Assembly: GCF_028446585.1 (NCBI RefSeq)
Contig: NZ_JAPFQL010000030.1
Coordinates: 1 to 33,719, forward strand
Source: Intrasporangium calvum
GTDB lineage: Bacteria > Actinomycetota > Actinomycetes > Actinomycetales > Dermatophilaceae
Length of the DNA stretch: 33,719 nucleotides
Direction: 5' to 3'
A program made the translations under genes and the position numbers. Below, in pieces: positions 1 to 7,285 of this stretch. A model generated the notes under the pieces. It did no database searches and was not told the origin of the DNA. It saw only the letters and a list, made by a program, of their open reading frames with translations. Within the stretch, counting starts at the first letter, position 1; every line of letters begins with the position of its first letter.

Positions 1-4
1 CTCG

Positions 5-568
5 GTGTGGTTGCACGTCGACCGCGGACGAGACTCGCCTGCGGAGCCGGATCCGCTGGGGCGGTTGGAGGTGCCGGTGGCCCGCCTGACGACTCTGATG
101 ATGGCTGTCCTCGCGGCGGCGTTGGCGACAACGGCCTTGGTGTTGCTCCCGGTGCCGGTGCTCGGTTGGCTGGTGGGCGGGGCGGGAGTGCTGTTCTTCG
201 GGGGTTCCTGCGTCTGGCTGGTGGTATCGGTGGTCCGGCCGGGGCCAGCGATCCGGGCGGACAGTCAAGGCATGGAAGATCGCTCGAGCTTGGTGGCCGC
301 AGGTTGGATCTCATGGTCTGAACTGAGTCGGATCCGGGGCACGAGCGCGTTCGGGCAGCCCACAGTGGCGCTGACTCCTCGCGACTGGGCGACCGTGGTC
401 GGTCGGCAAGTGGCGTGGAGGCGAGCACTCCTTGCACTGAACCGGAGGCTGACCAGGTCCGATGACCTGCTGGTGAACGTCAACGCTCTTCCATGCAGCG
501 CAAACGACTTGGCCAATACCCTCGAGGAGATGCGCCGGGAGAACACTCCAGCCGGCAACGTGGGCTGA
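5..568 (+). CDS. STM3941-like membrane protein, possibly 5'-truncated
   Basis: Predicted 187-residue protein with a hydrophilic N-terminus, two adjacent hydrophobic segments (about residues 28-78) and a cytoplasmic C-terminal domain. The order (membrane hairpin, then a GMEDRSSLVAAGWISW stretch, then LALNRRLT and a late VNVNALP motif) resembles the STM3941 family, whose function is unknown. The GTG start lies 4 bases from the window edge, so the true start may be outside. It sits in the accessory region left of the first tRNA repeat and reads away from the toxin-antitoxin pair. Family assignment is from memory of the motif pattern, not from a search. Confidence 0.5.
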   Translation: MWLHVDRGRDSPAEPDPLGRLEVPVARLTTLMMAVLAAALATTALVLLPVPVLGWLVGGAGVLFFGGSCVWLVVSVVRPGPAIRADSQGMEDRSSLVAAGWISWSELSRIRGTSAFGQPTVALTPRDWATVVGRQVAWRRALLALNRRLTRSDDLLVNVNALPCSANDLANTLEEMRRENTPAGNVG

Positions 569-812
569 GGATGCTGAGGAAGAGGGGACGCTTTCGCAGT
601 TTCGGAGGCCAGGTGCCGTTGCGGTGGGGTCCTGGCCGCCTCGGCGTGGCTCGTACGCCGGCGCCGATGACGGGGTTGGTTGGCCTAACCAGGCGCGCCC
701 ACATCGCCCTCGATCAGCCGGATCAGGGAGGCGCGTCTTTTCGCGGCCTATGCAGCTGCAAACTCCGTTTGCGATCGGGACCCAACGGCCTCTGGGTCTG
801 GCATCCGCGTTG

Positions 813-1067
813 TCAGTGCTCGCCGAACCGCTGCTGTGCAGCTTGGCGCGTGATGTCGAGCGCGGCTCCGATGACGGTCCAGGAGTCGCCCGCTTGACGG
901 GCTGCGCGGACGGCGTCGCGCAGTTCCTGCTCGGCGGCCGCGAGGCTGCGACGGGCCCCGAGGATCCGGCGGGAGGAAGCGGCGTCCCTCGCCGGGTGGG
1001 TGGATGGGTCGAGCTGGTCCAGGCCGGTGCGGTCGTGGTTGGTCTTCAGGTTTGCCATGTCGTTCAC
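813..1067 (-). CDS. Small HTH antitoxin-like protein
   Basis: 84-residue basic protein. The C-terminal third (residues about 60-82, with SWTVIGAALDITRQAAQQRF) reads as a helix-turn-helix of the kind found in small antitoxins and sigma-like regulators, where ITRQAAQQRF would be the recognition helix. The N-terminal half is charged and probably helical. The GTG start (1065-1067) immediately follows the toxin gene, so the two form one transcript with the toxin gene first. It probably binds the protein encoded upstream and also represses the operon through the palindromes at 1308-1353. The toxin pairing is inferred from gene order and size. Confidence 0.6.
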   Translation of the reverse strand: MNDMANLKTNHDRTGLDQLDPSTHPARDAASSRRILGARRSLAAAEQELRDAVRAARQAGDSWTVIGAALDITRQAAQQRFGEH

Positions 1068-1073
1068 CTCATC

Positions 1074-1304
1074 TCAGGTAGTCGAAGAACTTGGGCCGGA
1101 GCGGTCGGCGTGGATGATGCGGGTGGGCTCACCGGCGGGAACTGCGACCAGTTCCAGCATCCGGCCATGCTGGTCGGGACCGATCACGAGCAGACGGTCC
1201 TCGCCCGCGTATTCGTACTCGACGAGCCGGATGGCGTTGCTCCATGCGTGCTCGATGTCAGCGGCGTCGATCCCGTGCTTCAGGGTCGAGCGCACAACCT
1301 CCAC
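1074..1304 (-). CDS. BrnT-like toxin, C-terminus altered by a likely frameshift
   Basis: 76-residue protein. LKHGI near residues 8-12, a central [18 protein letters not shown] strand pair and a final RIIHAD resemble small BrnT-like toxins (RNase fold). The last residues read SGPSSSTT in this frame. Moving one frame over in the same DNA gives RPKFFDYLR and a stop at 1069-1071, a far more typical ending that abuts the antitoxin GTG at 1067. This suggests a one-base indel near 1085-1092 (natural, or a sequencing error). The GTG start lies just downstream of two operator palindromes. Toxin activity is inferred; the altered tail may have inactivated it. Confidence 0.55.
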   Translation of the reverse strand: MEVVRSTLKHGIDAADIEHAWSNAIRLVEYEYAGEDRLLVIGPDQHGRMLELVAVPAGEPTRIIHADRSGPSSSTT

Positions 1305-1307
1305 GAC

Positions 1308-1353
1308 GTCAACCGTACGTTGACGCTATTCATTCCGTCAACCAATGGTTGAC
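1308..1353 (-). promoter_or_regulatory. Promoter with paired palindromic operators of the toxin-antitoxin operon
   Basis: Two palindromes with the same arms stand just before the toxin start: GTCAACCGTACGTTGAC at 1308-1324 and GTCAACCAATGGTTGAC at 1337-1353, with centres 29 bp apart. On the minus strand a TTGACG (-35-like) falls inside the outer palindrome, and TACGGT (-10-like) falls in the inner one with an 18-bp spacer. A repressor bound at both would cover the promoter, as expected for an autoregulated toxin-antitoxin operon. The palindromes are seen directly; the promoter elements and the regulator are inferred. Confidence 0.6.
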
Positions 1354-1601
1354 CCCCGCTCACGGTGTGCGCCGGAGGGCGCTCGCGGAGACGCTCGACG
1401 CTGAAGGTGGCCGCTGATGTCACGGAGTCGAATCCGCTGGTCGCGCGCGTCGAGATCACGGCGTCGCCACCGTTTGCGCTGGTCAGCGAGCCGCACCCTC
1501 CATCGCGCGGCGCCCTCGCCAGACTCGTGTGGCACATTTGTGGCACATCGTCCCGGTCCAATTGCGGGGCTCAGTGGTCCTTCCGCGGAGGAGGAAGCAG
1601 C

Positions 1602-1665
1602 CCTGACCTGCACAAACCTCTGGTGGGCCCCGTCGGGCTCGAACCGACGACCGGCGGATTAAAAG
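1602..1665 (-). repeat. att-like partial tRNA-Lys copy 1
   Basis: 64 bp identical to 9318-9381, which spans the 3' half of tRNA-Lys (anticodon loop to CCA) plus about 19 bp of the integrase-side flank. Homology ends in the anticodon loop, right after ATTAAAAG. This is the footprint left when an integrative element recombines at a tRNA 3' end. The 5' half of the tRNA is absent, so this copy does not encode a functional tRNA. Confidence 0.85.
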
Positions 1666-1927
1666 GGCGGACGCACGCCGCCTTGAACCGCGAATTCCGT
1701 TGCCTCCCAACGCCTTGTCTGACCGCTCAGGGGCGCCGAGAGGCACAAATTGCCGCGCGTACCCGGCCAATATCCGGCCATCGCCTTCGTCCACGACACT
1801 GCCCTCGGCCGCCATGGCCTTCACCACGGCTGCGCCGTCCGAGGCGTTCGCTGAGGAGCAGCGTCCATCCGCCGACTACGGGCGTGGAACTTCGCCCCCA
1901 AACGACGCGGTCATGACAGTCCGCTCA

Positions 1928-1952
1928 TGCCGATGACAGGATGTTTGGTCGG
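1928..1952 (+). repeat. Copy of a 25-bp repeat also found at 7182-7231
   Basis: Starts with TGCCGATGACAGG and resembles the two tandem copies upstream of the methyltransferase gene at 7286 (same 13 bp as the second of them). It lies about 110 bp upstream of the BAAT-type hydrolase gene, in the same orientation relative to its gene. It could be a remnant of a mobile-element end or a shared control site. Confidence 0.4.
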
Positions 1953-2059
1953 TAACCCTTGGTACCACCCAACCTGCCGCATTTCGAACACACCGCGGGC
2001 CGAATGGAGCGCTGATCGGCGGGTTAGGCTCGGCTCGGCCAGTCACGTAGGAGGGTGCT

Positions 2060-2887
2060 GTGGCGATCGTTGAGTCAAATGTCCACTGGGGTCGGCCCGA
2101 GGTCGGCAGGATCGGCACCGGCGCCCTGGTGCTCGCTGGATCGAGCGGCCGTATCGATACCGGCCGGGTCGACATGCTGGCCGCCCGAGGTGTGACCGCG
2201 ATGGGGTTGCGGTGGTTTGGCGGCGACGGCTTGCCGGCCGTGCCAGTCGAAGTGCCGCTCGAGTACTTCACCGAGGCGATCGATCTCATTGCCAGCGAGT
2301 GCGACCGGCTCGTCCTCATGGGTCTGTCCTACGGGGCCGAGGCCGCACTCCTCACGGCGACGATCGATCAGCGATTGGCGGGTGTGGTGGCCATTCAGCC
2401 CACGGACGTGGCGTGGGAAGGCCAAGCCCGCAACGACGACGATCCACACCTGAGCAAGTGGACGCTCCAAGGTCGGCCCGTGCCGTTCGTCCCGATGGAC
2501 CGGACCTGGCAGCTCCCGCCGACAGGCAAGCCGGCGTTTGTGGACTTCTACGAGCGCAGCCGTGAGGTCGCCGGCCCCGACATCGTGGCGGCTGCCGAGA
2601 TTCCGGTCACGCAGATCCCGGGCCAGGTCCTGCTCGTAGCTGGTGGTGACGACAAGGTGTGGGCATCCCTGCCGCAGGCGAAGCGGATCGCGGCCCGACG
2701 CGAAGACGCTGGACTGCCCACCACGATCGTGTGTGATGAGCGAGCCGGCCATCCCGTGGTCTTGCCCGGGGAAGCCCTCCCCGACCTCGACCGGCCGTAC
2801 CAGGTTGGTGGCGACGACGGCGCACCGCAACGATTGGGTGGGGCCGCCTGGCCCCACATCGCGCACCTCCTCGACATCGCGGCTTGA
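2060..2887 (+). CDS. BAAT C-terminal-type alpha/beta hydrolase (acyl-CoA thioesterase-like)
   Basis: 275-residue protein of the acyl-CoA thioester hydrolase/bile acid acyltransferase C-terminal family. GLSYGAEAA (about residues 89-97) is the nucleophile elbow with its Ser. GGDDKVWAS (about 195-203) carries the acid, and AGHPVVLPGE supplies the His. It has only the hydrolase domain, without the N-terminal thioesterase domain of eukaryotic homologues. The GTG start is preceded by GGAGGG at good spacing. It is the first gene inside the island between tRNA repeats 1 and 2 and appears to be monocistronic. The substrate is unknown. Confidence 0.8.
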   Translation: MAIVESNVHWGRPEVGRIGTGALVLAGSSGRIDTGRVDMLAARGVTAMGLRWFGGDGLPAVPVEVPLEYFTEAIDLIASECDRLVLMGLSYGAEAALLTATIDQRLAGVVAIQPTDVAWEGQARNDDDPHLSKWTLQGRPVPFVPMDRTWQLPPTGKPAFVDFYERSREVAGPDIVAAAEIPVTQIPGQVLLVAGGDDKVWASLPQAKRIAARREDAGLPTTIVCDERAGHPVVLPGEALPDLDRPYQVGGDDGAPQRLGGAAWPHIAHLLDIAA

Positions 2888-3012
2888 CCGAGCAAGACAG
2901 CCCACCACAGGACGGCCCCGTACCAGGTAGACGGGTGATACATCCGCACCTGCCGCAGATAGTGAAAGCTGTGACGTGCCCGTGCCCGTGCGCGGTGCTG
3001 AGGTGAGGTTGA

Positions 3013-3516
3013 ATGGCCCCCGTGCCAAGCATGAGTCGGTCCCGGTACGCCGGTGTTCTCGCACATCACGACGACAAAGTCGTTCTCGTGTACGAGGAGT
3101 ACCCACGGTGGGGCGGCCCCTACTGGAACATCCCGAGCGGGCGGATCGAGGACAACGAGACGCCGTTTGAGGGCGCCTGCCGAGAGTTGGCCGAGGAGAC
3201 AGGTCTGGTCGTCGCAACCGCGGACCTCGTTCTTCATGGCACGGCGGCGGTGACCGGAGCAGTCACCCTCAGCCGGGTGTGGAACTTCACCGTCGACGTG
3301 GTGGATCCGACCCTGCACGTCCGCGACCCAGATGGTCTGATTCAGGAGGCCCGCTGGTTCCCCGTCGAAGAAGCAAGCCGCTTGCTTCATGAGTTGCCCT
3401 ACCGGCCGCTGTCGGAGCCGTCAGTTGCGGTCCTCACCCGTCAGGCTCGGCCGGGCGCCCATTGGGCGTATTCCGATCCGGAAGCGGAGCCGGTTGTCAC
3501 CTACCCCAACGGGTGA
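3013..3516 (+). CDS. NUDIX hydrolase
   Basis: 167 residues. A complete Nudix box lies at residues 43-65 (G-x5-E-x7-REL-x-EE-x-GL), so the metal-binding glutamates are intact and hydrolysis of a nucleoside diphosphate linked to another group is expected. WNIPSGR just before the box and ARWFPVEE after it are usual for the family. The start at 3013 follows GAGGTGAGG; an ATG at 3031 is an alternative that would remove the first six residues. It lies in the island, about 125 bp after the hydrolase gene and reading the same way. The substrate cannot be told from the sequence. Confidence 0.85.
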   Translation: MAPVPSMSRSRYAGVLAHHDDKVVLVYEEYPRWGGPYWNIPSGRIEDNETPFEGACRELAEETGLVVATADLVLHGTAAVTGAVTLSRVWNFTVDVVDPTLHVRDPDGLIQEARWFPVEEASRLLHELPYRPLSEPSVAVLTRQARPGAHWAYSDPEAEPVVTYPNG

Positions 3517-3686
3517 AGGACATTTGCCACGTCCCTGTCCTGCTGATGACCAAGATGCCCCGAGGCCGTGCTGGACCGTGGCGACGAGCCCCGCGGACGG
3601 ACTACAGCGTGTTCGCCTCCCGAATCGTTCTCGATCTCTGTCGTTTACCGGATCTGCCGCGTTGAGGACGGGACTAGCGGGCCACT

Positions 3687-4250
3687 TCAGAGCGCTGACC
3701 TGGCCTCCATCAGGGCGAATCCGAGCAAGTTCAAGCCCGGCCATTGCGACGGATCACTTGCAGCCTTGTCATCCGCCGCAATCCCGACGCCCCAGATCGC
3801 GTCAACCGGAGACGCTTCCACTAGCACGCGCTGACGGGTCGAGACCAGGAACGCTCTAAGCGCATCGTCGCCAGCAAACTTTGCGAGGGAACCCGCAACG
3901 ACAACGACCCAGCGATGCGCGATCCACGTGGCCTCATCGAAATCCCGGACTTCGCGGCCAAGGGCCTTGGCATGGGCGGCGGACCGTGCCTTGAGGATCG
4001 CCTCCGCACCCGCCCGATCGCCGAACAGGCAGGCCTTCCGCCACATCATGTACTGCTCAGCAGACTCGAACCGCTGCCCGTCGGCCTCAAAACGACAGGG
4101 CCACCACTGGCTGAGGCAGGACTGGTCGACCACACCTGGCCGGCGAGGACGGTGGCCCCAAAAGAACACATACCGCGGTTGCTCACCCGCAGCGCAGGCC
4201 GAACGGAGTTCTTGAACCGAGCGGGCCGCAAGCGAGCTGGATCCTGTCAC
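3687..4250 (-). CDS. NADAR family protein (YbiA/RibX-like)
   Basis: 187 residues when started at the GTG at 4248-4250. Family motifs occur in order: YVFFWGH, LSQWWPCRFE, SAEQYMMWRKA, EASPVDAIWGVG and a closing GLNLLGFALM. NADAR proteins hydrolyse N-glycosidic bonds in riboflavin intermediates or ADP-ribosylated molecules, and are often found in conflict or NAD-linked loci. The reading frame stays open far upstream, but that extension lacks family similarity and lies antisense to the gene at 4413, so the short start is preferred. It is convergent with the NUDIX gene. Its exact substrate is unknown. Confidence 0.8.
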   Translation of the reverse strand: MTGSSSLAARSVQELRSACAAGEQPRYVFFWGHRPRRPGVVDQSCLSQWWPCRFEADGQRFESAEQYMMWRKACLFGDRAGAEAILKARSAAHAKALGREVRDFDEATWIAHRWVVVVAGSLAKFAGDDALRAFLVSTRQRVLVEASPVDAIWGVGIAADDKAASDPSQWPGLNLLGFALMEARSAL

Positions 4251-4412
4251 CCGCCGATGCTCTCGTAAGCGGGCGGAACCGCGCACCCGGTTTCCAAGGC
4301 TCGCACATGCCGCTCTCAGGACCTCTGAGATCGAGCGGCCAAGCCGCAGAGGGAGTCTTGCCATGACTACGGCAACCGGCGGCTCCAGCTGTCGCGCGTG
4401 CATACTTCCGTC

Positions 4413-4808
4413 ATGCCCATGAGCATGGAGCGCGCGCGTGAAGTAATGAGGGGTCGCGTTGGCGATTTGCCGCCAGGGCACGCCATACGGGTCGTGCCTG
4501 TGGGTTCTCAGGGGTTGTGGTCGGCCAGCTGCGTCGACGACCGGGACATGCCGAATCCCGGCGGGGCTACGGTCATCGGCCCGGACGAGCAGGTGTGGAC
4601 GTGGTCGTCCAGCCTCCACGACGACGGTCTGGCCATCGAGCTTCTCGACGCAACCTACGCGTCCGGGATGGCAGGTCACCTCGACCCAGAGATGTTCCAA
4701 CAGCGGTTGGCTGAGCTGATCCACCGCCGACGCCAAGACGTCAAAGAGTTCTTGGCTGACCTTCGAGCAGGAGCCCTTCGTCAAGCGCGAAGGGCCCAAC
4801 TGCCGTGA
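4413..4808 (+). CDS. Hypothetical protein, weakly YrhB/Imm35-like
   Basis: 131 residues. The N-terminal helix (MERAREVMRG) is followed by a beta-rich stretch (IRVVPVGSQGLWSASC), then NPGGATVIGPDEQVWTWSSS, then a helical, charged tail. The last pattern is reminiscent of small immunity proteins of the YrhB/Imm35 type, where a strand with a Gly-Pro-Asp-like turn precedes an aromatic strand. This resemblance is weak and may be chance. ATGs at 4413, 4419 and 4428 are all possible starts. It is alone between the NADAR gene, which is divergent, and the second tRNA repeat. Confidence 0.5.
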   Translation: MPMSMERAREVMRGRVGDLPPGHAIRVVPVGSQGLWSASCVDDRDMPNPGGATVIGPDEQVWTWSSSLHDDGLAIELLDATYASGMAGHLDPEMFQQRLAELIHRRRQDVKEFLADLRAGALRQARRAQLP

Positions 4809-5365
4809 GCCGAATCGTTGCATCAAACGTCCGCGCTTGCCGCGAGTCGTTTGTATCAGCGTGTGGGTCGAAACGTGGCGCTGCCTAGCAGAAGCATGCT
4901 TGGAAGGGACCCCAGCAGCCCCTCGGTCCACTTCAGGCCCTCCTGTACCCGGCCATTTCCGGCCACGACGAATCCTGAGCGTGCGACGGCGCAAGCTGGA
5001 GAACGCGAAAACCTTTGTAGTGCAACGCAATTCGTCTCGTGGGCCCCGTCGGGCTCGAACCGACGACCGGCGGATTAAAAGTCAGTCCAGGGCACGCGGC
5101 CCCCTGCCCCCGTGAGGACTTCCGAGCACGGCTGCATCAGTGCTGGTTGCTGTGGTTTGCTGTCGTGTTCCGTCCGAGCGTGACCCTTTCGCGCCCCCAT
5201 GTACCTCGGATGTGCAACCTCCGCTTTAGGAGTCCGACTGCGGTCCAACGGCTGGCCGGGCGCCCTTTCGTTGCAATGGTTCTCGGGCTCCTCTATACAA
5301 GTTGGTGCTGGCTCCTGTCGGCCTTGCGGCTACCTCTCAGGCACTTCTGGCAGGGCAGCGTGCGC
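4809..5365. other. Gene-poor stretch around tRNA repeat 2
   Basis: Contains the tRNA-derived repeat at 5039-5083. No supported gene or RNA was found on either side of it. The plus-strand frame that stays open from the repeat into the DUF4304 gene is antisense to the DUF2625 gene and has no family similarity before 6314. Confidence 0.5.
5039..5083 (-). repeat. att-like partial tRNA-Lys copy 2
   Basis: 45 bp identical to 9339-9383, covering the tRNA-Lys 3' half from just past the anticodon loop to the end of the acceptor arm. Unlike copy 1 it lacks the integrase-side flank and the encoded CCA (TCGTGGG here, TGGTGGG in the tRNA). It is therefore a junction of another kind, probably the distal end of one element. 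It divides the island region into two units. Confidence 0.85.
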
Positions 5366-6070
5366 TCACTCAGCGACCCGGACTACGAAGGGTCCGTCCT
5401 GGCCGTCCGTTGCCTTGGCGAAGTCGGCGTGGAACGCGACGAGCTGGGTCATGGGGACCGCCTGCTTGTAAGCCGAGGAGATGTCCTGGCCCTCAACTGT
5501 CGATGGGGGCGGGTAGAGCGACAGTCCCTCGTCGAGCTGAAGGCTTGCTGCGACGTCTTGCCACCCGTCCCAGCGGAGGTCCCGGTAGAAGTCGGTGGTG
5601 CCGCCGCTGATAGCCCAGTGGACGAACGCGGTGTGTCCTGCTCCGAGGCCGCTCCAGTCCAGGGTGTCGGGTCCCCAATACGCGATCTCACCGAGGTCGA
5701 CGGGAAGGTCGCCGCCGTTGATGGCGAAGTAGCCGCCGAGGATGTCTTGGGCCACAACGAGGTGCCCGGGCGGTGTGGAGGTTTCGCGCGGTTCGCCGAG
5801 CGTGTTGATGTCGGCGAGGCCCACCAGGCGGTCAGTTCCCCCACCCAAGATCCTCAGCCACCCGTGGTCGACGACCAGGCCGCCGGCATTGTAGGCAAGG
5901 GCCCCAAGGGTCGATCGGGTGCTGACTTGAAGGCGGAAGAGCGTCGCTGCCGCGCGGGTGTCGTCCCGCGGCAGGACTGTCGTTTCAGAGCCCGCAACTG
6001 CTTTCCGGAGTTCCTGCCACACCGAGTCGTCCTCGTTGACCAACTCTGTGATGTCGCGAACGCTTCCCAT
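5366..6070 (-). CDS. DUF2625 family protein
   Basis: 234 residues from the ATG at 6068-6070 (MGSVRDITELVNEDD). Family features include an N-terminal VWQELRKAV segment, then LQVSTRSTLGALAYNAGGLVVDHGWLRILG written here in parts (LQVSTRSTLGALAY; GGLVVDHGWLRILGGG), and later YFAINGGDLP, YWGPDTLDW and GLSLYPPP. DUF2625 proteins are cytosolic and of unknown role, and often occur singly in variable regions. An upstream start adding 29 residues is possible but adds no conserved sequence. It is divergent from the DUF4304 gene, with about 240 bp between them. Confidence 0.8.
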   Translation of the reverse strand: MGSVRDITELVNEDDSVWQELRKAVAGSETTVLPRDDTRAAATLFRLQVSTRSTLGALAYNAGGLVVDHGWLRILGGGTDRLVGLADINTLGEPRETSTPPGHLVVAQDILGGYFAINGGDLPVDLGEIAYWGPDTLDWSGLGAGHTAFVHWAISGGTTDFYRDLRWDGWQDVAASLQLDEGLSLYPPPSTVEGQDISSAYKQAVPMTQLVAFHADFAKATDGQDGPFVVRVAE

Positions 6071-6313
6071 GGGGTGACACTGTGCCATGCGGTTCCACGC
6101 GTGGCATGCGGCTCGGGCAGGGAGAGCCACCGAACCCATAGCGGAGCAGGCCAGCACGCCGGAGTGGCCGGGTCAAGGGTGGCCGCAGGCCATCGCGCAG
6201 CGACGCGCAGCGCCCTTGACGTGGTCCGGAGGCGTGCGGACAGTGGAGCGTCGGGTCGGCGGCGGGAGGTCAGTCGCCCACGCAGAGTCAGGAGCGGGTG
6301 GTTGAGCGAGGCG

Positions 6314-6961
6314 ATGGATGTTGATGCGCCCGGACGGCTTCGTGCCGCACTGCGTGACGTCGTAGCACCCGTGCTGAAGAGCGCTGGGTACCGCCGTTCG
6401 GGCCAGACTTGGCGTCGACTCAACAGTCTGGGTGACACGTCGATTGTGAACGTGCAGATGTCTGCGTGGAACAGCGCAGAAACGGCCAGGGTCTACGTGA
6501 ACCTGGCCGTCGTGCCGGCTCCATGGTGGGACTGGACACGTCTCGACCTCGGGATCCCTGATGGGAAGGCGCCTCTGGAACAGCACGGCCTCTACCGGGA
6601 CCGACTGGAACCACTCGAGACAGAGCGAGCGCGGCCCGACAGCTGGACTTGCTCGGACGAGGAGTCGGCGCAAGAGGCAGTGAAGGACCTCGTAGGCCGC
6701 CTAACGGAGCACGGATTGCCGTTACTTGACCGTCTCCTAGACCGCGATCGCATGGTCGAGGCGGTGCGTCGGTCAGATCTCGGGCACCTGAAGTCGTTTC
6801 CCGCTGTCAGACACTTGGCATTGGTCGTCATGCTCAGCGAAGTCGGCGGGGCGGAGTTCGACCATGCGTGTGACGAGCTCGGTAGGGGCGGGGACGTGCC
6901 AGCGTTTCAGGAGCGAGCTCGCCGGGCAATCGCCTGGGCGCGAGAGCGGGCGGCGAGGTAG
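6314..6961 (+). CDS. DUF4304 domain protein
   Basis: 215 residues. The N-terminal part (helix with LKSAGYRRSGQTWRRL, then IVNVQMSAWNSAETARVYVNLAV, seen as IVNVQMSAW and VYVNLAV) matches the DUF4304 pattern of a helix followed by an antiparallel sheet. The C-terminal half is helical and charged. The ATG at 6314 is preceded by GAGCGAGG. DUF4304 proteins are uncharacterised and scattered in accessory DNA, sometimes near immunity genes. A strong hairpin terminator follows at 7053-7084. No operon partner. Confidence 0.75.
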   Translation: MDVDAPGRLRAALRDVVAPVLKSAGYRRSGQTWRRLNSLGDTSIVNVQMSAWNSAETARVYVNLAVVPAPWWDWTRLDLGIPDGKAPLEQHGLYRDRLEPLETERARPDSWTCSDEESAQEAVKDLVGRLTEHGLPLLDRLLDRDRMVEAVRRSDLGHLKSFPAVRHLALVVMLSEVGGAEFDHACDELGRGGDVPAFQERARRAIAWARERAAR

Positions 6962-7052
6962 ACGGGTGACGGTGTGCTGCCTTCCTCGCTCTGCGGCCCT
7001 CCGCCGTGTAGCGCGGGGTGCAGTGGGGTGCGCGTAGGCGCGCCAGCGCCGG

Positions 7053-7084
7053 AGCGCGGGGTCCCCATCGCGGGGCCCCGCGCT
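7053..7084 (+). terminator. Strong GC hairpin after the DUF4304 gene
   Basis: AGCGCGGGG (7053-7061) pairs perfectly with CCCCGCGCT (7076-7084), and an inner CCCC/GGGG extends the stem around an ATCGC loop. TTCTTC follows. It is consistent with a terminator for the DUF4304 gene about 90 bp upstream. Confidence 0.6.
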
Positions 7085-7181
7085 TCTTCGCGCCGGAGGC
7101 GCGCTTGAGCCAGTACAGAAACTCCTCACGGCGCGGCTTCTCGCAGGCTCAGGAGTGGTGGTGGTCGTGAGCGTCCGGATC

Positions 7182-7231
7182 TGCCGATGATGGGATGTTG
7201 CGCTCGTGCCGATGACAGGTCGTTGCGGTGG
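7182..7231 (+). repeat. Two tandem 25-bp repeats before the methyltransferase gene
   Basis: Copies at 7182-7206 and 7207-7231 share TGCCGATGA-N2-GG-N2-GTTGCG, and a third copy lies at 1928-1952 in the neighbouring element. They stand 55 bp upstream of the methyltransferase ATG, so a regulatory role or a mobile-element end is possible. No open reading frame depends on them. Confidence 0.45.
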
Positions 7232-7285
7232 CCTCATCCGACGGGTCGTGGGCGGCGTGGCGGAGGGATCTGGCAGCATCTGGTC

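Larger units (their letters stand above)
1354..2059. other. Long stretch without a convincing gene
   Basis: Apart from the tRNA-derived repeat at 1602-1665 and a 25-bp repeat copy at 1928-1952, no supported gene was found. A plus-strand frame runs from 1418 to a TGA at 1604-1606, which lies inside the repeat exactly where the integrase remnant near 9320 also stops. Its peptide has no tyrosine-recombinase motifs, so a decayed integrase is only a guess. A ribosome-binding site (GTAGGAGGG) precedes the next gene. Confidence 0.4.

Noticed and set aside
1418..1606. Decayed integrase before tRNA copy 1
   Set aside because: The frame ends at the same place as the integrase remnant at 9322, but the peptide has none of the LGH or catalytic Tyr motifs, so it is not annotated.
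1601..1662. Apparent peptide GPVGLEPTTGGLK near tRNA repeats
   Set aside because: This is the translation of tRNA sequence, a common false gene call. It appears at all three repeats.
4251..5030. N-terminal extension of the NADAR protein by 260 codons
   Set aside because: No family similarity. It lies antisense to the gene at 4413, while a GTG at 4250 gives the normal NADAR length.
5039..6313. N-terminal extension of the DUF4304 protein starting in the tRNA repeat
   Set aside because: It reads through tRNA sequence and antisense to the DUF2625 gene. The conserved domain begins at the ATG at 6314.
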